From contig CAUEMA010000004.1 in the NCBI GenBank assembly GCA_959018755.1, positions 78,815 to 142,814 of the forward strand: 64,000 nucleotides of DNA. Direction: 5' to 3'. Below, piece after piece: positions 25,266 to 34,452 of the stretch (positions within the stretch are counted from its first letter, which is position 1; every line of letters begins with the position of its first letter). The position numbers and the translations under genes were made by a program. The notes beneath the pieces are model-generated. The model had not been told where the DNA came from. It did no database searches and saw only the letters and a list, made by a program, of their open reading frames with translations. Source of the DNA: an uncultured Collinsella sp. (GTDB lineage Bacteria > Actinomycetota > Coriobacteriia > Coriobacteriales > Coriobacteriaceae).

Positions 25266-26105
25266 CTAGGACTCCTGCGGTAGGCGCTTCTTGCCCTTGC
25301 GGGCGCGGTTCTTAAAGTTCTCGACGGCTTCTTCCATGCCCAGGGGTACATAGGTGAGCTCATCGAGGTTATCGGGCAGGTAGCAGGCAAGGCTTTGCTC
25401 CTGCGCTCGGCCTGCTACGAGTTGCTCTTCGGTAGGCTTCTCGCCGGGCGTGGCGCAAATGCCATAGACGGCGGCGCCCATCTCGCGCGTGCGGCACTCA
25501 TACTCGGTCTCGGGATGCTCGGGATGGTCGCGGCGAACGTCGTCGCTTACCCAAAGTGTGTCGTAGCCTGCCGCGGCAAACTGCCCCAGGGCGTAGTCGC
25601 GCAATGGCTTGCTGTCGGTTCGCAGTGTGACGGTGGCGTCGGCTGCAAAGAGCGGGCGGTAGAGCATCAGATGGTCGACATGGACGAGTCGCTTTATGGC
25701 GTACTTGGCCTTGGGCTGCGGCGTGGGAAAGTTGATGGTGATGGCATCCAGCTCGCCTGCGGCGAACAGCTGCGGCAGCGATGCGGCGCCTCGGGGCAGG
25801 ACAAGTGCATTGGGCAGCTCCTGCTCGCAGATTTTCTGCGCGGCATAGGCAATGCAGATGGGCTCCTGGTCCATACCGATAAAGAGGGTGTTTGGCTCGC
25901 GGGCTGCGCGCTCTACAAGGTACGTTCCCTTGCCACAGCCAAGATCCAGGTGAAGGTGCTCGAAGGGCTTGCTGCCAACTGGCGCGCAAGCCTCGCGCCA
26001 ATCTCCGGCATAGGCCTCGGGGTTCGTCTCAATCGCATCGGCGTAGCGCTCCAGGCGCTCCTCGAGCACAAAGTTCTTAGGCGTGCGAACGTGGACGGCT
26101 CCCAT
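25266..26105 (-). CDS. trmB: tRNA (guanine-N7)-methyltransferase-like protein
   Basis: A 279-residue class I methyltransferase of the TrmB family, which makes m7G46 in tRNA. The SAM motif is LHLDLGCGKGTYLVERA followed by TLFIGMDQE. The family signature near residue 127 reads INFPTPQPKAKYAIKRLVH, where typical TrmB has FPDPWPKxRHxKRR. Thr for Asp and Gln for Trp are notable changes at this site. The start ATG 26105 has AAGGAG five bases upstream. A second methyltransferase gene lies 119 bp upstream on the same strand. TrmB is the best fit, but the altered motif leaves some doubt about the substrate. Confidence 0.8.
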   Translation of the reverse strand: MGAVHVRTPKNFVLEERLERYADAIETNPEAYAGDWREACAPVGSKPFEHLHLDLGCGKGTYLVERAAREPNTLFIGMDQEPICIAYAAQKICEQELPNALVLPRGAASLPQLFAAGELDAITINFPTPQPKAKYAIKRLVHVDHLMLYRPLFAADATVTLRTDSKPLRDYALGQFAAAGYDTLWVSDDVRRDHPEHPETEYECRTREMGAAVYGICATPGEKPTEEQLVAGRAQEQSLACYLPDNLDELTYVPLGMEEAVENFKNRARKGKKRLPQES

Positions 26106-26224
26106 GAGGCTCCTTGGTCATAAGTGTGGAACGTATAGCTGCGCGTTCCGTCAATGGGTTGAAAAAGGGGTGGGCATAGTTTGCCCTAAAGTTGCGGTGC
26201 GGCTCGGCGGTGAGTCGTCGATGA

Positions 26225-27097
26225 CTACAGACGCTTGAGAATCACATAGCGGTTGAGCTCTCCGCTGCGACCGTCGGCATGGAAGCGCTCAAGCTCGCGC
26301 ACGGGAACCTCGCCGCTCTTGTAGAACGTACGGACGCCGCGCACCAGGTCGGTGATCTGCTGATCGTCAAAGTGATGGCAATAGCGGTAAGCATGACGGT
26401 CGTTTTGCCAGCCAATGAGGTGGTCGCCGGCTTCAAACTGCGCGGAGTCGTAGCCCTCAAACGGCGGGGTGAGCTCGGCGCGGGCTTCGGCGCGAACGGC
26501 CTTGCGCGCCATGCGCTCGTCGTTCATAAACTCCCAAAAGCTGATGGCGATGATGCCGCCCGGGCGCGTCTGACGCACCAGGGCGTCGAGCACGCGTACG
26601 CGGTACTCGCACGACGGCACGTGGTGCATAAAGCCAAAGCAGACCGAGATGTCGGCGAGCGGGGCGTCGAAAAGCACGTCGGGTGTCTCGGCGGGGTTGA
26701 GCTTCATGAGGGCATCGAGCACGTCGAGCTCCTGGAAGTGCAGGTTGGGAATGCGCAGGGCGTGGCCATGTGCATCGATGGCCAGGTCTTGGCACGAGTC
26801 GACACCATAGAACTCAAACGGACAGCTGGCATCTGCCGAGGGGTTTGCGCCGTCGACGCCCTTGGCGGCAAGTGCGCCGCCGGCGGCAAAGTTCTCGAAT
26901 CGCATGTTGCCGCAGGCGAGGTCGAAGACGCGGACGGGATGCTCGATCGTGGCGACGTCGAGCTGCCCGAGCGCGATATCCATGGTGCGCACCCAGCCGG
27001 GCCACGGGGCCTGTCGCGTATCGGAGAAGGAGGCGGAGTGCTCGCGATAGAACGTGTTGTTGAGCTGGATGAGCGATGAGGCGAAATCGCGGTTCAC
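26225..27097 (-). CDS. Class I SAM-dependent methyltransferase, substrate unknown
   Basis: A 290-residue protein with a SAM-binding motif VRVFDLACGNMRFENF near residue 75, a later acidic strand end (FEFYGVDSC) and ADISVCFGFMHHVPS, in the post-I and II positions of a Rossmann methyltransferase. The ACGN-type motif resembles Trm9/UbiE-like enzymes, but no diagnostic substrate residue is seen. I prefer GTG 27097 (VNRDFASS), behind GGAGGGAG, to the ATG at 27145. It may be co-transcribed with trmB downstream. Confidence 0.78.
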   Translation of the reverse strand: MNRDFASSLIQLNNTFYREHSASFSDTRQAPWPGWVRTMDIALGQLDVATIEHPVRVFDLACGNMRFENFAAGGALAAKGVDGANPSADASCPFEFYGVDSCQDLAIDAHGHALRIPNLHFQELDVLDALMKLNPAETPDVLFDAPLADISVCFGFMHHVPSCEYRVRVLDALVRQTRPGGIIAISFWEFMNDERMARKAVRAEARAELTPPFEGYDSAQFEAGDHLIGWQNDRHAYRYCHHFDDQQITDLVRGVRTFYKSGEVPVRELERFHADGRSGELNRYVILKRL

Positions 27098-27364
27098 GGC
27101 GCGGAACTCCCTCCGTTGGCGGTGCGGAATAAACAGTACGACCATACTACCGTTAACGCCGCAACGGGGACAACCAAGCTACGGGTCATTGCTTTGTTTG
27201 GACACATTTCCGCAGCTCATATGCACCCGCAACCGCCGGTTGTCAAAAATCTCACTAGAATAGGTGGCATGCTTTTGGCGGTGGCGGATAGATTTTTAAC
27301 TGTGCAAGGCGCCTTAAGAACAAAAACGGTCCGGCGGCACGGCTGGCATCACATAGGAGGAACC

Positions 27365-28081
27365 ATGAATGTAGAAACTGCGCAGCGGCTCGCCGACCTT
27401 CGTCGCAGCAAGGGTTTTAGCCAAGAAGGGCTGGCGCGAAAGCTGGGGCTGTCGCGCCAGGCGGTCAGTAAATGGGAGCGCGCGGAGAGCTCGCCCGATA
27501 CCGAGAACCTGATCTCGCTCGCCAAGCTCTACGGTGTGAGCCTGGACGAGCTCCTCAATCCGAGCGACGAGATCGAGGACGATATCGAGTTTGAGAACGA
27601 GGACCGCGCCCGCCAGCGCGAGGCCGAGGCGGCAGAGCGCGCTCGCACCCATGAGGCGGCGGCGCGCGCCACCGAGGCGGCAACGCAGGCGAGTGATGCC
27701 GCGGCTAAGGCGGCACAGGCGGCAAGCTGGAGTGCGCAAGCCGCCAATGCCGCTACGGCGCAGGCGACGAGTGGCAGCGCAGTTGGCTCGACTCCGGTGA
27801 AGGGTCCGTTCCAGTCGTTCCCGTATTGGGCCGTGTGCTGGCTGCTGTTCTTTTTGCTGATGTTCCTGTTTGGTGCCGGTCCCTTCGCCGCGCTGATCTT
27901 CTTCACGATTCCCATCTATCACTGGGTGGCGCGTGCGCTCGATGGTGATTGGGCGCGTGGGGATATTCAGGTTGGTCCGGCACCGGTGACAGTTAGGGCT
28001 CAGAATGTTTCCGCTTCGGTTGATGCTGACGTGGCTACCGCGACTACCGCTGAGCCGATTGCCAAAGAGGGTGATGAATGA
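27365..28081 (+). CDS. XRE regulator with alanine-rich linker and membrane segments
   Basis: A 238-residue protein. Residues 1-70 are a Cro/C1-type HTH (LADLRRSKGFSQEGLARKLGLSRQAVSKWERAESSPDT). Residues 80-135 form an Ala/Glu/Arg-rich helical linker, and residues 145-190 contain two hydrophobic spans (WAVCWLLFFLLMFLFGAGPFAALIFFTIPIYHWV). Membrane-tethered XRE regulators of this kind often sense envelope stress. The start ATG 27365 follows AGGAGG. Its stop overlaps the start of the DUF4097 gene (ATGA), so the pair is translationally coupled. Confidence 0.85.
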   Translation: MNVETAQRLADLRRSKGFSQEGLARKLGLSRQAVSKWERAESSPDTENLISLAKLYGVSLDELLNPSDEIEDDIEFENEDRARQREAEAAERARTHEAAARATEAATQASDAAAKAAQAASWSAQAANAATAQATSGSAVGSTPVKGPFQSFPYWAVCWLLFFLLMFLFGAGPFAALIFFTIPIYHWVARALDGDWARGDIQVGPAPVTVRAQNVSASVDADVATATTAEPIAKEGDE

Positions 28082-28977
28082 TGAAGCTTTCACATGAATC
28101 CAAGGTACGCCTGGGCGTTGGCATCGGAGCGTTTGTGCTCATCATTGGGCTTGTCTTTGGCATTTCGCGGCTATTGGCTCATTCCGATATGGTGCGTACG
28201 ACCGGTATTCTATCTGGCAATTTGTCTGATTTTGACGATATGTTTGACGACGATGATCTCTTGGATGGCGGTAACTATTCCGCTCGGCCTCAGCAGCTTT
28301 CGAGCATGACTTTTGATGCCGATGAGTTCCGCTACCTCGATTTCGATATCAATGCGGCTTCGGTGGACGTCAAGGTTGTTGATGGCAACAAGGCTCGCGT
28401 TATCGAGCGGGGGCGCGTTGCCGAGGGTATGGATGCCTCCAAGGCCGCGACGCAAAACATCGCATCCGTCGAGGACTCGACGCTCAAGGTTTCCCAGTTT
28501 GGAAGTGATGACGGTAAGGCAATCGATCGCTCAGTTACGGTCGAGCTGCCGCGCCGTGTTGCCGAACATCTGAAGGGAGTCAACGCGCACGTGGGCTCGG
28601 GTAATCTGCAGATTGCCGGTGTCATCTGTGACGGTTTCGACCTTTTCCTGGGTGCGGGAGATGTAGAGTTTACGGGCAGCGTGACTGATGCGCTCAGCGC
28701 TGAGGTCGGGTCGGGCGATGTGACGTTCGAGCTTTACCAGGCCCCCGCGAAGTCGATGGACGTGAGTGTGGGCTCGGGCGATGTGGAGATGACGGTTCCG
28801 AACTCGACGGGCTTTAAGGCGAGCCTCACCTTGGGCAGCGGCGACTTCGAGAGCGATTTCCTTCCGCTTGGCTACGACGGCGAGACCATTTTGAATCTTG
28901 AATTCGATAACGGTGACAAGTCTGCCACGTATCGTTTTGAGGTCGGTTCGGGCGACATGTCGTTTGATTCGGAGTAG
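28078..28977 (+). CDS. Membrane-anchored DUF4097-type beta-repeat protein
   Basis: A 299-residue protein with one N-terminal membrane segment (residues 14-34, GVGIGAFVLIIGLVFGISRLL). It is followed by an acidic stretch and a beta-rich domain of repeated phrases: VGSGNLQIAG, LGAGDVEFTG, VGSGDVTFE, VGSGDVEMT, LGSGDFES, VGSGDMSF. This is the pattern of DUF4097/adhesin-like right-handed beta-helix proteins. It is coupled to the XRE membrane regulator, whose partner or target it probably is. The domain faces outside the cell if the N-terminus is inside. Confidence 0.82.
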   Translation: MMKLSHESKVRLGVGIGAFVLIIGLVFGISRLLAHSDMVRTTGILSGNLSDFDDMFDDDDLLDGGNYSARPQQLSSMTFDADEFRYLDFDINAASVDVKVVDGNKARVIERGRVAEGMDASKAATQNIASVEDSTLKVSQFGSDDGKAIDRSVTVELPRRVAEHLKGVNAHVGSGNLQIAGVICDGFDLFLGAGDVEFTGSVTDALSAEVGSGDVTFELYQAPAKSMDVSVGSGDVEMTVPNSTGFKASLTLGSGDFESDFLPLGYDGETILNLEFDNGDKSATYRFEVGSGDMSFDSE

Positions 28978-29024
28978 TGAGGCAGACGAAAGCCTAGGCG
29001 CAGATATAGACGCGCTGTTTGATG

Positions 29025-29063
29025 AAGGCGCCGAAGCCGAGATCGGCTCCGGCGCCTTTGCCT
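29025..29063 (+). terminator. Terminator between DUF4097 gene and elp3
   Basis: AAGGCGCCG pairs with CGGCGCCTT around an inner AGCCGA/TCGGCT stem, followed by TGCCTTT. It isolates elp3 from the XRE/DUF4097 pair. Confidence 0.75.
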
Positions 29064-29076
29064 TTACAATGGGGGC

Positions 29077-30984
29077 ATGGAACAGATTATCTTGAACATA
29101 CTCGAGGCTCTGCGTCGCGGCGAGACCGTGGATGACAAAGCGCTCGTCAAACTGATACATGCCGAGGCGCGCCGTGAGGGTGCCGACAAACGCGATTTGG
29201 CCAAGCGCCGTCTGCTGCCGTTTTACCAGCGGGTAAAACGTGAGGAGCCGGCCCGGTGGGCTGCGTGGAATGTCGATGCCGAGCTGGAGCGGCAACTGCT
29301 GCAGGTGCTGAGGATGAAGCCTCGTCGCACGGCTTCGGGCGTGGCGACCATTACCGTTATCACCAAGCCCTGGCCATGCTCGGGCGATTGCCTGTTTTGC
29401 CCCAACGATCTGCGCATGCCCAAAAGCTATCTGCACGCCGAGCCGGCGTGCGCCCGTGCGGAGCAAAATTGCTTCGATCCGTATCTGCAGGTGAGTGCCC
29501 GTTTGACGGCGCTTTCGCAGATGGGGCATGCGACCGACAAGATAGAGCTCATCGTGCTCGGTGGCACCTGGAGCGACTATCCGCAAGGGTATCAGACGTG
29601 GTTTATGTCGGAACTTTTCCGTGCGCTCAATGACGATGCCGTCGCCGGCGTGGCGGCCAACCCCATGTTGGCGCGTCCGGGCATCAGCCGTGCCGAGGCG
29701 GGGCGCCTGCTCGATGACGCTCCCGCTGATGCCCTGCCGCCGGTGGTAACAGAGCGCCGCGAGCGCTATCGGGCTGCCGGCATTGCGACAGACGAGGTCG
29801 AGCTTGCAGCAGGTGTTGCCGGCGAGCAGGGGCGTGTGGATGCTGCCGTGGGCGGCTATAACCGTGCGGTGCGTCGTCTGTACGGCCCTGGTACGCCGTG
29901 GGGCGAGGTCGCCGAGTGGCAGACGGCCACGATGGAAGAGCTTGAGCGCCAGCAGCGCATCAACGAGACGGCGAAGCATCGCGTGGTGGGGCTCGTCATC
30001 GAGACGCGCCCCGATGCTGTAACGCCGCAGGCGCTTACGCTTATCCGCCGCCTGGGCTGCACCAAGATCCAGATGGGCATCCAGAGCCTCGACCAGCACC
30101 TGCTCGATATCAACGAGCGTCGCATTTCGGTGGCGCAGATTGAGCGGGCGTTTTCGCTTGCACGCCTGTTTGGCTTTAAGATCCACGCGCATTTTATGCT
30201 CAACTTGCTGGGCGCCACGCCCGAGGGGGACAAGCGTGACTACGAGTGCTTTATGACCGAGGGGGCCTTTATGCCCGACGAGGTCAAGGTCTACCCGTGT
30301 GCGCTCATCGAGGGCTCGCGTCTGGTGGGTTGCTATGAGCGCGGCGAGTGGCGTCCCTATACCGAGGAAGAGCTGCTCGATGTGCTGGCCGACGACATCG
30401 TGGTGACACCGGCGTTCTGCCGCATCAGTCGCATGATCCGCGACTTTAGCTCCGACGACATCATGGTGGGCAACAAGAAGCCCAACCTGCGCCAGCTCGT
30501 TGAGAACCGCCTGGCTGCTCGGGGTGATGGTGCGACGGTGCGTGAGATTCGCTATCGCGAGATCAGCACGGCGGGTGCCGACCTGGACGAGTTGACCCTT
30601 GACGAGGAAGTGGCGTACGAGACGCCGGTGACGCGCGAGCGCTTTTTGCAGTGGGTGACGCCGCAGGGCAAGATCGCGGGCTTTTTGCGGTTGTCGCTGC
30701 CCGATCGCGCTTTTGTTGCCGCACATGCGGACGAGTTGCCGACGATGCCGGACGAGGCGATGATTCGCGAGGTACACGTGTATGGCATGGCGGCGCGCGT
30801 GGGGGATCAAGGCCAGGCGGCCCAGCACCATGGATTGGGACGGTCGCTGGTGGAACGTGCGTGCCATATTGCTCGGGACGCGGGCTATGCGCGCATCAAC
30901 GTGATTAGCGCGATTGGCACACGCGAGTACTATCGCCATCTTGGATTTTATGACCATGGCCTTTATCTGCAAAAGGAGCTCTAG
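29077..30984 (+). CDS. Elp3-like radical SAM / GNAT tRNA-modifying enzyme
   Basis: A 635-residue Elp3 homologue. After a helical N-terminal domain, the radical SAM cluster motif is CSGDCLFCP (three cysteines, C-x3-C-x2-C), followed by the Elp3 phrases SYLHAEPACARAEQNCFDPYLQV and ELIVLGGTWSDYP. GMAARVGDQGQAAQHHGLGRSLVERA near the end is the acetyl-CoA loop of the GNAT domain. Elp3 attaches a carboxymethyl-type group to wobble uridine of tRNA. Bacterial Elp3 acts without the other Elongator subunits. The next gene starts directly after its stop codon. Confidence 0.92.
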   Translation: MEQIILNILEALRRGETVDDKALVKLIHAEARREGADKRDLAKRRLLPFYQRVKREEPARWAAWNVDAELERQLLQVLRMKPRRTASGVATITVITKPWPCSGDCLFCPNDLRMPKSYLHAEPACARAEQNCFDPYLQVSARLTALSQMGHATDKIELIVLGGTWSDYPQGYQTWFMSELFRALNDDAVAGVAANPMLARPGISRAEAGRLLDDAPADALPPVVTERRERYRAAGIATDEVELAAGVAGEQGRVDAAVGGYNRAVRRLYGPGTPWGEVAEWQTATMEELERQQRINETAKHRVVGLVIETRPDAVTPQALTLIRRLGCTKIQMGIQSLDQHLLDINERRISVAQIERAFSLARLFGFKIHAHFMLNLLGATPEGDKRDYECFMTEGAFMPDEVKVYPCALIEGSRLVGCYERGEWRPYTEEELLDVLADDIVVTPAFCRISRMIRDFSSDDIMVGNKKPNLRQLVENRLAARGDGATVREIRYREISTAGADLDELTLDEEVAYETPVTRERFLQWVTPQGKIAGFLRLSLPDRAFVAAHADELPTMPDEAMIREVHVYGMAARVGDQGQAAQHHGLGRSLVERACHIARDAGYARINVISAIGTREYYRHLGFYDHGLYLQKEL

Positions 30985-31863
30985 ATGAACAAGCCGAGTG
31001 TTTCTGCCGGCGTCGTTGCCGGCGTTGCTCTGGGAGCCGCGGCGCTTGGTGCGGCTGCTGTCACTGTTCGTGCTGCCTGTCTGCAGGTTGCGCGAACCCG
31101 CAATGGGTTGGCGCGTGTGAAACGCGTGCACAATGAGAGCGACGATGAGATTCGCGTCTTGGTGCAAGGCGGCGTCTACCAAAGCGCAAGCTACGTTGGC
31201 GAGCGTTGGGCGGAGCCGGTCTTTGCGTACTATCGCGCATTTGACGATGTGTTTGAGGCCGAGGACGCAATGCGTGATGCTTGCGGGCATGGTATCGACC
31301 GCATGCTTATGCTGGGCGGCGGCGGGTTTGCTTATCCTAAGTTCGCCCTGATGTCGCACGCGGGCTTGCGCATGGACGTCATCGAGTATGACGGAGAGAT
31401 TACGCGCCTGGCGCGCCGCTGGTTCTACCTGGACGAGCTGGAGCGCGCGGTGGGCGACCGCTTGCGGGTGATTACCGCTGAGGCTCGCTCGTATCTGGGT
31501 GTGACGAGCGTGGGCCATCGTCGCTACGATGTGGTCGTGAGTGATTGCTTTGGCGGTGCCGAGCCCGTACGCGAGCTGGCGACGGTTGAGGCGTTGCGTT
31601 TGGTGCGAGGCAGCCTGAACCCCGGGGGTATCTACGTTGCCAATATCGTGAGCGCGAACGAGGGGAGCGACGTGACGTTCCTGCGCGATTGCGCCGCCAC
31701 GGCACTCGAGGTGTTCGCCCACGCCTGGGTGGTCCCATGTGGCGATATGGAGTTCGGCGGCGAGGAGAACTACCTGCTCATCGCCAGCGACGGCGACTAC
31801 GCCTTTGCCGAAGCCGTGCCCTTCGACGCTGAGTTCCTCGGCACCGTCCTTCACGACAAGTAA
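30985..31863 (+). CDS. Membrane-anchored spermidine synthase-like protein
   Basis: A 292-residue protein. Residues 8-30 are a hydrophobic Ala/Gly-rich anchor. The rest resembles the spermidine synthase Rossmann domain: RMLMLGGGGFAYPKF, MDVIEYDGEITRLARRWF and YDVVVSDCFGGAEP. In true SpeE the last motif carries DSTDP with the catalytic Asp; here it reads SDCFGG, so aminopropyl transfer is doubtful. It may be a different methyltransferase-fold enzyme. It directly abuts elp3 (no gap), so the two are one transcription unit, and it converges on the Lhr-like helicase gene 26 bp away. Confidence 0.72.
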   Translation: MNKPSVSAGVVAGVALGAAALGAAAVTVRAACLQVARTRNGLARVKRVHNESDDEIRVLVQGGVYQSASYVGERWAEPVFAYYRAFDDVFEAEDAMRDACGHGIDRMLMLGGGGFAYPKFALMSHAGLRMDVIEYDGEITRLARRWFYLDELERAVGDRLRVITAEARSYLGVTSVGHRRYDVVVSDCFGGAEPVRELATVEALRLVRGSLNPGGIYVANIVSANEGSDVTFLRDCAATALEVFAHAWVVPCGDMEFGGEENYLLIASDGDYAFAEAVPFDAEFLGTVLHDK

Positions 31864-31889
31864 ATCTCCCCGTCCCAAAAAGACTGGTC

Positions 31890-34334
31890 TTAGGCGTGGT
31901 CGCGCCAGCTGCGGACACGCTGCTTCATGCCCTCTATGTCGAGCACGCCTTCGGCGAAGCCCTTGCGCACGAGCTCTTCGGGAACAAACTCGTCGTAGCG
32001 ATCAAAATAAGGCGCCTCGCCGGGATAGACGAGCTCGATGGGATCGAAGTCCTTCTCGGCCTCGGCGGCGAGCACCTCAAAGAACGTCTCTTCGTCGGTC
32101 TTCATCTTAAACTGCATAAAGTACGGGCGTGAAGGGTCGAGTCCGCGAAGGCCCAGCTCCGCGGCACATTTAATCTTGAGCATGCGCTCGAGTGCCAAAA
32201 AGGCGTAGCTGCCCAACCAGGGGAAGAGCACCCAGGTGTCGCCACCCAGGTTGATGAGCGGCTTGGTTCCCGCGCCCGAAATCTCGGCCGTATGACGAGC
32301 CTGCGCCAAGCGGGCCCGTGCGTTACCCATAAGGTACGGATATGCTGTGTGCTCGTTGAGCGCCTTGCGCATACGCTCGAGTACATGCGTGTTGATGTCA
32401 CCGGGGCAGTCGCCAAAGTAGGCCGGCACACGGCCCTTGACCTGCGTGGCAAAGACGGTGTGACGCTTCCAGTCCACTTCTTCGACAATCCAGCAATGTC
32501 CGGCGATGGCGATGCGCTCACCGGGCGGTGGCGGGTTGACAATCGTGCCCAGCTCGGCCGACTCGCTGCGAACGGTAAACTCCTCGTTTTCCTGGAACAC
32601 AGCGTAGAACTTAAAGTTGTTGATGATGCGCTCGCCCGCGAGGCCCACGATGAGCCCGCCGCCCTCGGTGACCTGGATATGGTCGATCTTAATGAGGTGA
32701 CGCAGCAGTACACGATAGTCATCGGCCGAGATGCGATGGAAATAGCTGAGCGTGAGCACGCGCTGGGCAAGTTCGGCCGGTGTGAGCTCTCCGGTGCTGG
32801 CGAGGGTCGACATGGTCTGGTGATAGAGCAGACTGTAGGGGAGTCGATCGAGCTCGGGCGGCTCGACCCACTTTTCTTCGCGATAGAGTTGTACGAGTGC
32901 GATTCCCTGCAGGAGCTTCCAGGGTATCGTTTCGGGCATCATCGTGCGCGGCTCGGGTTCTTCCTCGCGCATGACAAACCACATCTCGGGCGGAAGGTCG
33001 CGACGGCCTGTGCGGCCCATTCGCTGCAAAAAGGAGCTGACGGTAAACGGCGCGTCGATCTGGAAGGCACGCTCCAGACGGCCGATATCGATGCCAAGCT
33101 CAAGCGTAGAGGTGGTGACGGTTGTCTGCGCCTGTTCCTCGTCACGCATGAGTTCCTCGGCCGTCTCGCGCAGCGATGCCGAGAGGTTGCCATGATGGAT
33201 AAGGAAGCGGTCTGGCTCGTGCCGGTTTTCGCAGTAGCTGCGCAGCATGGAGCATACGGCCTCTGCCTCCTCGCGCGAGTTGGCAAAGACCAGGCACTTG
33301 CGGCCGCGCGTGTGCTCAAAGATATAGCCCATGCCAGGGTCGGCGTTGTCGGGTGCGGTGTCGGTGGGGTTGAGAAGCGCCTGCTCGGTTGCCTGCGGGA
33401 TGTCGACTTCGCCCTCGGGGGCTGAGGAAGTGCGACGGTCCTTGGGGGCGGCCTTGCCCCGTGCCCGCTCGCGGCGTTGGCGGCGTTCCTCCTGTGTGAG
33501 TTGTCCGCTATGGCGCATGTCTTGGGTGCCGGCTGGCAGCGCCGTGGGTGGTGCCGCCTCAATGCGCTCGCATGCGAGCACCTCAGCTTCCTGCGTACCC
33601 GTGCTCGTGAATCCTCGCTGCCGAGCCTGGGGACCCGAGTTGTAGAAGTGCTCCATGGAGATACGCCACACGCGGCGTGGCTCCTCAAAGCGGGGGATGA
33701 CGCAGTCGCGTCCCGTCCCCTGCGACAGGAAGGCGCCCGTGCGTTCCGGGTCCCCGATGGTGGCCGAAAGGCCGATGCGCCGGGGCCGCACGCCCGCCAT
33801 GCGCGAAAGACGCTCGATAAGGCAGAGCGTCTGCCCGCCGCGGTCACCGCGCATGAGCGAGTGGACCTCGTCGATGACCACATAGCGCAGGTCGCAGAAC
33901 ATACGCGGGATTGCCATGTGCTTGTGGATCAGGAGTGCCTCGAGTGATTCGGGCGTAATCTGTAGGATGCCGCTTGGCTTTTTGATGAGCTTTGCCTTGT
34001 GCGACTGCGAGACATCGCCGTGCCAGTGCCAGACGGGGATATCGGCCTCTTCGCACAGATCGTTGAGGCGAACGAACTGGTCGTTGATGAGTGCCTTGAG
34101 GGGGCCAATATAGAGGGCGCCAACGCTTGCGGGCGGGTTCTCCCAAAACTCGGTCAGGATGGGAAAGAAGGCTGCCTCGGTTTTGCCGGAAGCCGTGGAT
34201 GCCGTCAGGAGCACATTGTCTTGCGTGTTGAAGATGGCATCTGCCGCCGCAACCTGGATGGAGCGCAGACTCTCCCAATCGTGGGAGTAGATGAAGTCTT
34301 GGATAAACGGAGCGTAGCGGTCAAAGGCGTTCAC
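31890..34334 (-). CDS. Lhr/BrxH-like DEAD/DEAH helicase, third gene of the TerB operon
   Basis: An 814-residue superfamily 2 helicase. Motif I is LTASTASGKTEAAF, motif II is DEVH within VVIDEVHSLMRGDRG, motif III LSATIGD, and motif VI FLQRMGRTGRRD. A charged insert of about 90 residues (Arg/Ala/Pro-rich) separates the two RecA lobes. The C-terminal part resembles the Lhr core winged-helix and beta-sheet region. BREX BrxHI belongs to this family. The start is GTG 34334, with AAAGGAGG five bases upstream; the ATG at 34364 has no such site. It follows the P-loop ATPase gene by 116 bp on the same strand. A DNA-unwinding or translocating role is inferred. Confidence 0.87.
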   Translation of the reverse strand: MNAFDRYAPFIQDFIYSHDWESLRSIQVAAADAIFNTQDNVLLTASTASGKTEAAFFPILTEFWENPPASVGALYIGPLKALINDQFVRLNDLCEEADIPVWHWHGDVSQSHKAKLIKKPSGILQITPESLEALLIHKHMAIPRMFCDLRYVVIDEVHSLMRGDRGGQTLCLIERLSRMAGVRPRRIGLSATIGDPERTGAFLSQGTGRDCVIPRFEEPRRVWRISMEHFYNSGPQARQRGFTSTGTQEAEVLACERIEAAPPTALPAGTQDMRHSGQLTQEERRQRRERARGKAAPKDRRTSSAPEGEVDIPQATEQALLNPTDTAPDNADPGMGYIFEHTRGRKCLVFANSREEAEAVCSMLRSYCENRHEPDRFLIHHGNLSASLRETAEELMRDEEQAQTTVTTSTLELGIDIGRLERAFQIDAPFTVSSFLQRMGRTGRRDLPPEMWFVMREEEPEPRTMMPETIPWKLLQGIALVQLYREEKWVEPPELDRLPYSLLYHQTMSTLASTGELTPAELAQRVLTLSYFHRISADDYRVLLRHLIKIDHIQVTEGGGLIVGLAGERIINNFKFYAVFQENEEFTVRSESAELGTIVNPPPPGERIAIAGHCWIVEEVDWKRHTVFATQVKGRVPAYFGDCPGDINTHVLERMRKALNEHTAYPYLMGNARARLAQARHTAEISGAGTKPLINLGGDTWVLFPWLGSYAFLALERMLKIKCAAELGLRGLDPSRPYFMQFKMKTDEETFFEVLAAEAEKDFDPIELVYPGEAPYFDRYDEFVPEELVRKGFAEGVLDIEGMKQRVRSWRDHA

Positions 34335-34429
34335 GGAGCCTCCTTTCAAAAGCGCATCTCTCAACGCGGCGGGCAGTGGCTTGCTGCATTACTGCTTCAA
34401 CGTTTGCCCAGATAAAACCCGCCAAAATT

Positions 34430-34452
34430 AACCTGTCCCTTTTTGGCAGGTT
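34430..34452. repeat. Small inverted repeat at the end of the BrxD-like gene
   Basis: AACCTG and CAGGTT flank an 11-nt loop with a T-run and overlap the TAA stop of the ATPase gene. On the minus strand it could act as a weak terminator or processing hairpin before the helicase gene. Confidence 0.4.

Noticed and set aside
28531..31878. A 1115-codon open frame on the minus strand, opposite elp3 and the spermidine-synthase-like gene.
   Set aside because: It is the mirror of two well-supported genes. GC-rich third positions keep the opposite strand open, and the translation has no family features.
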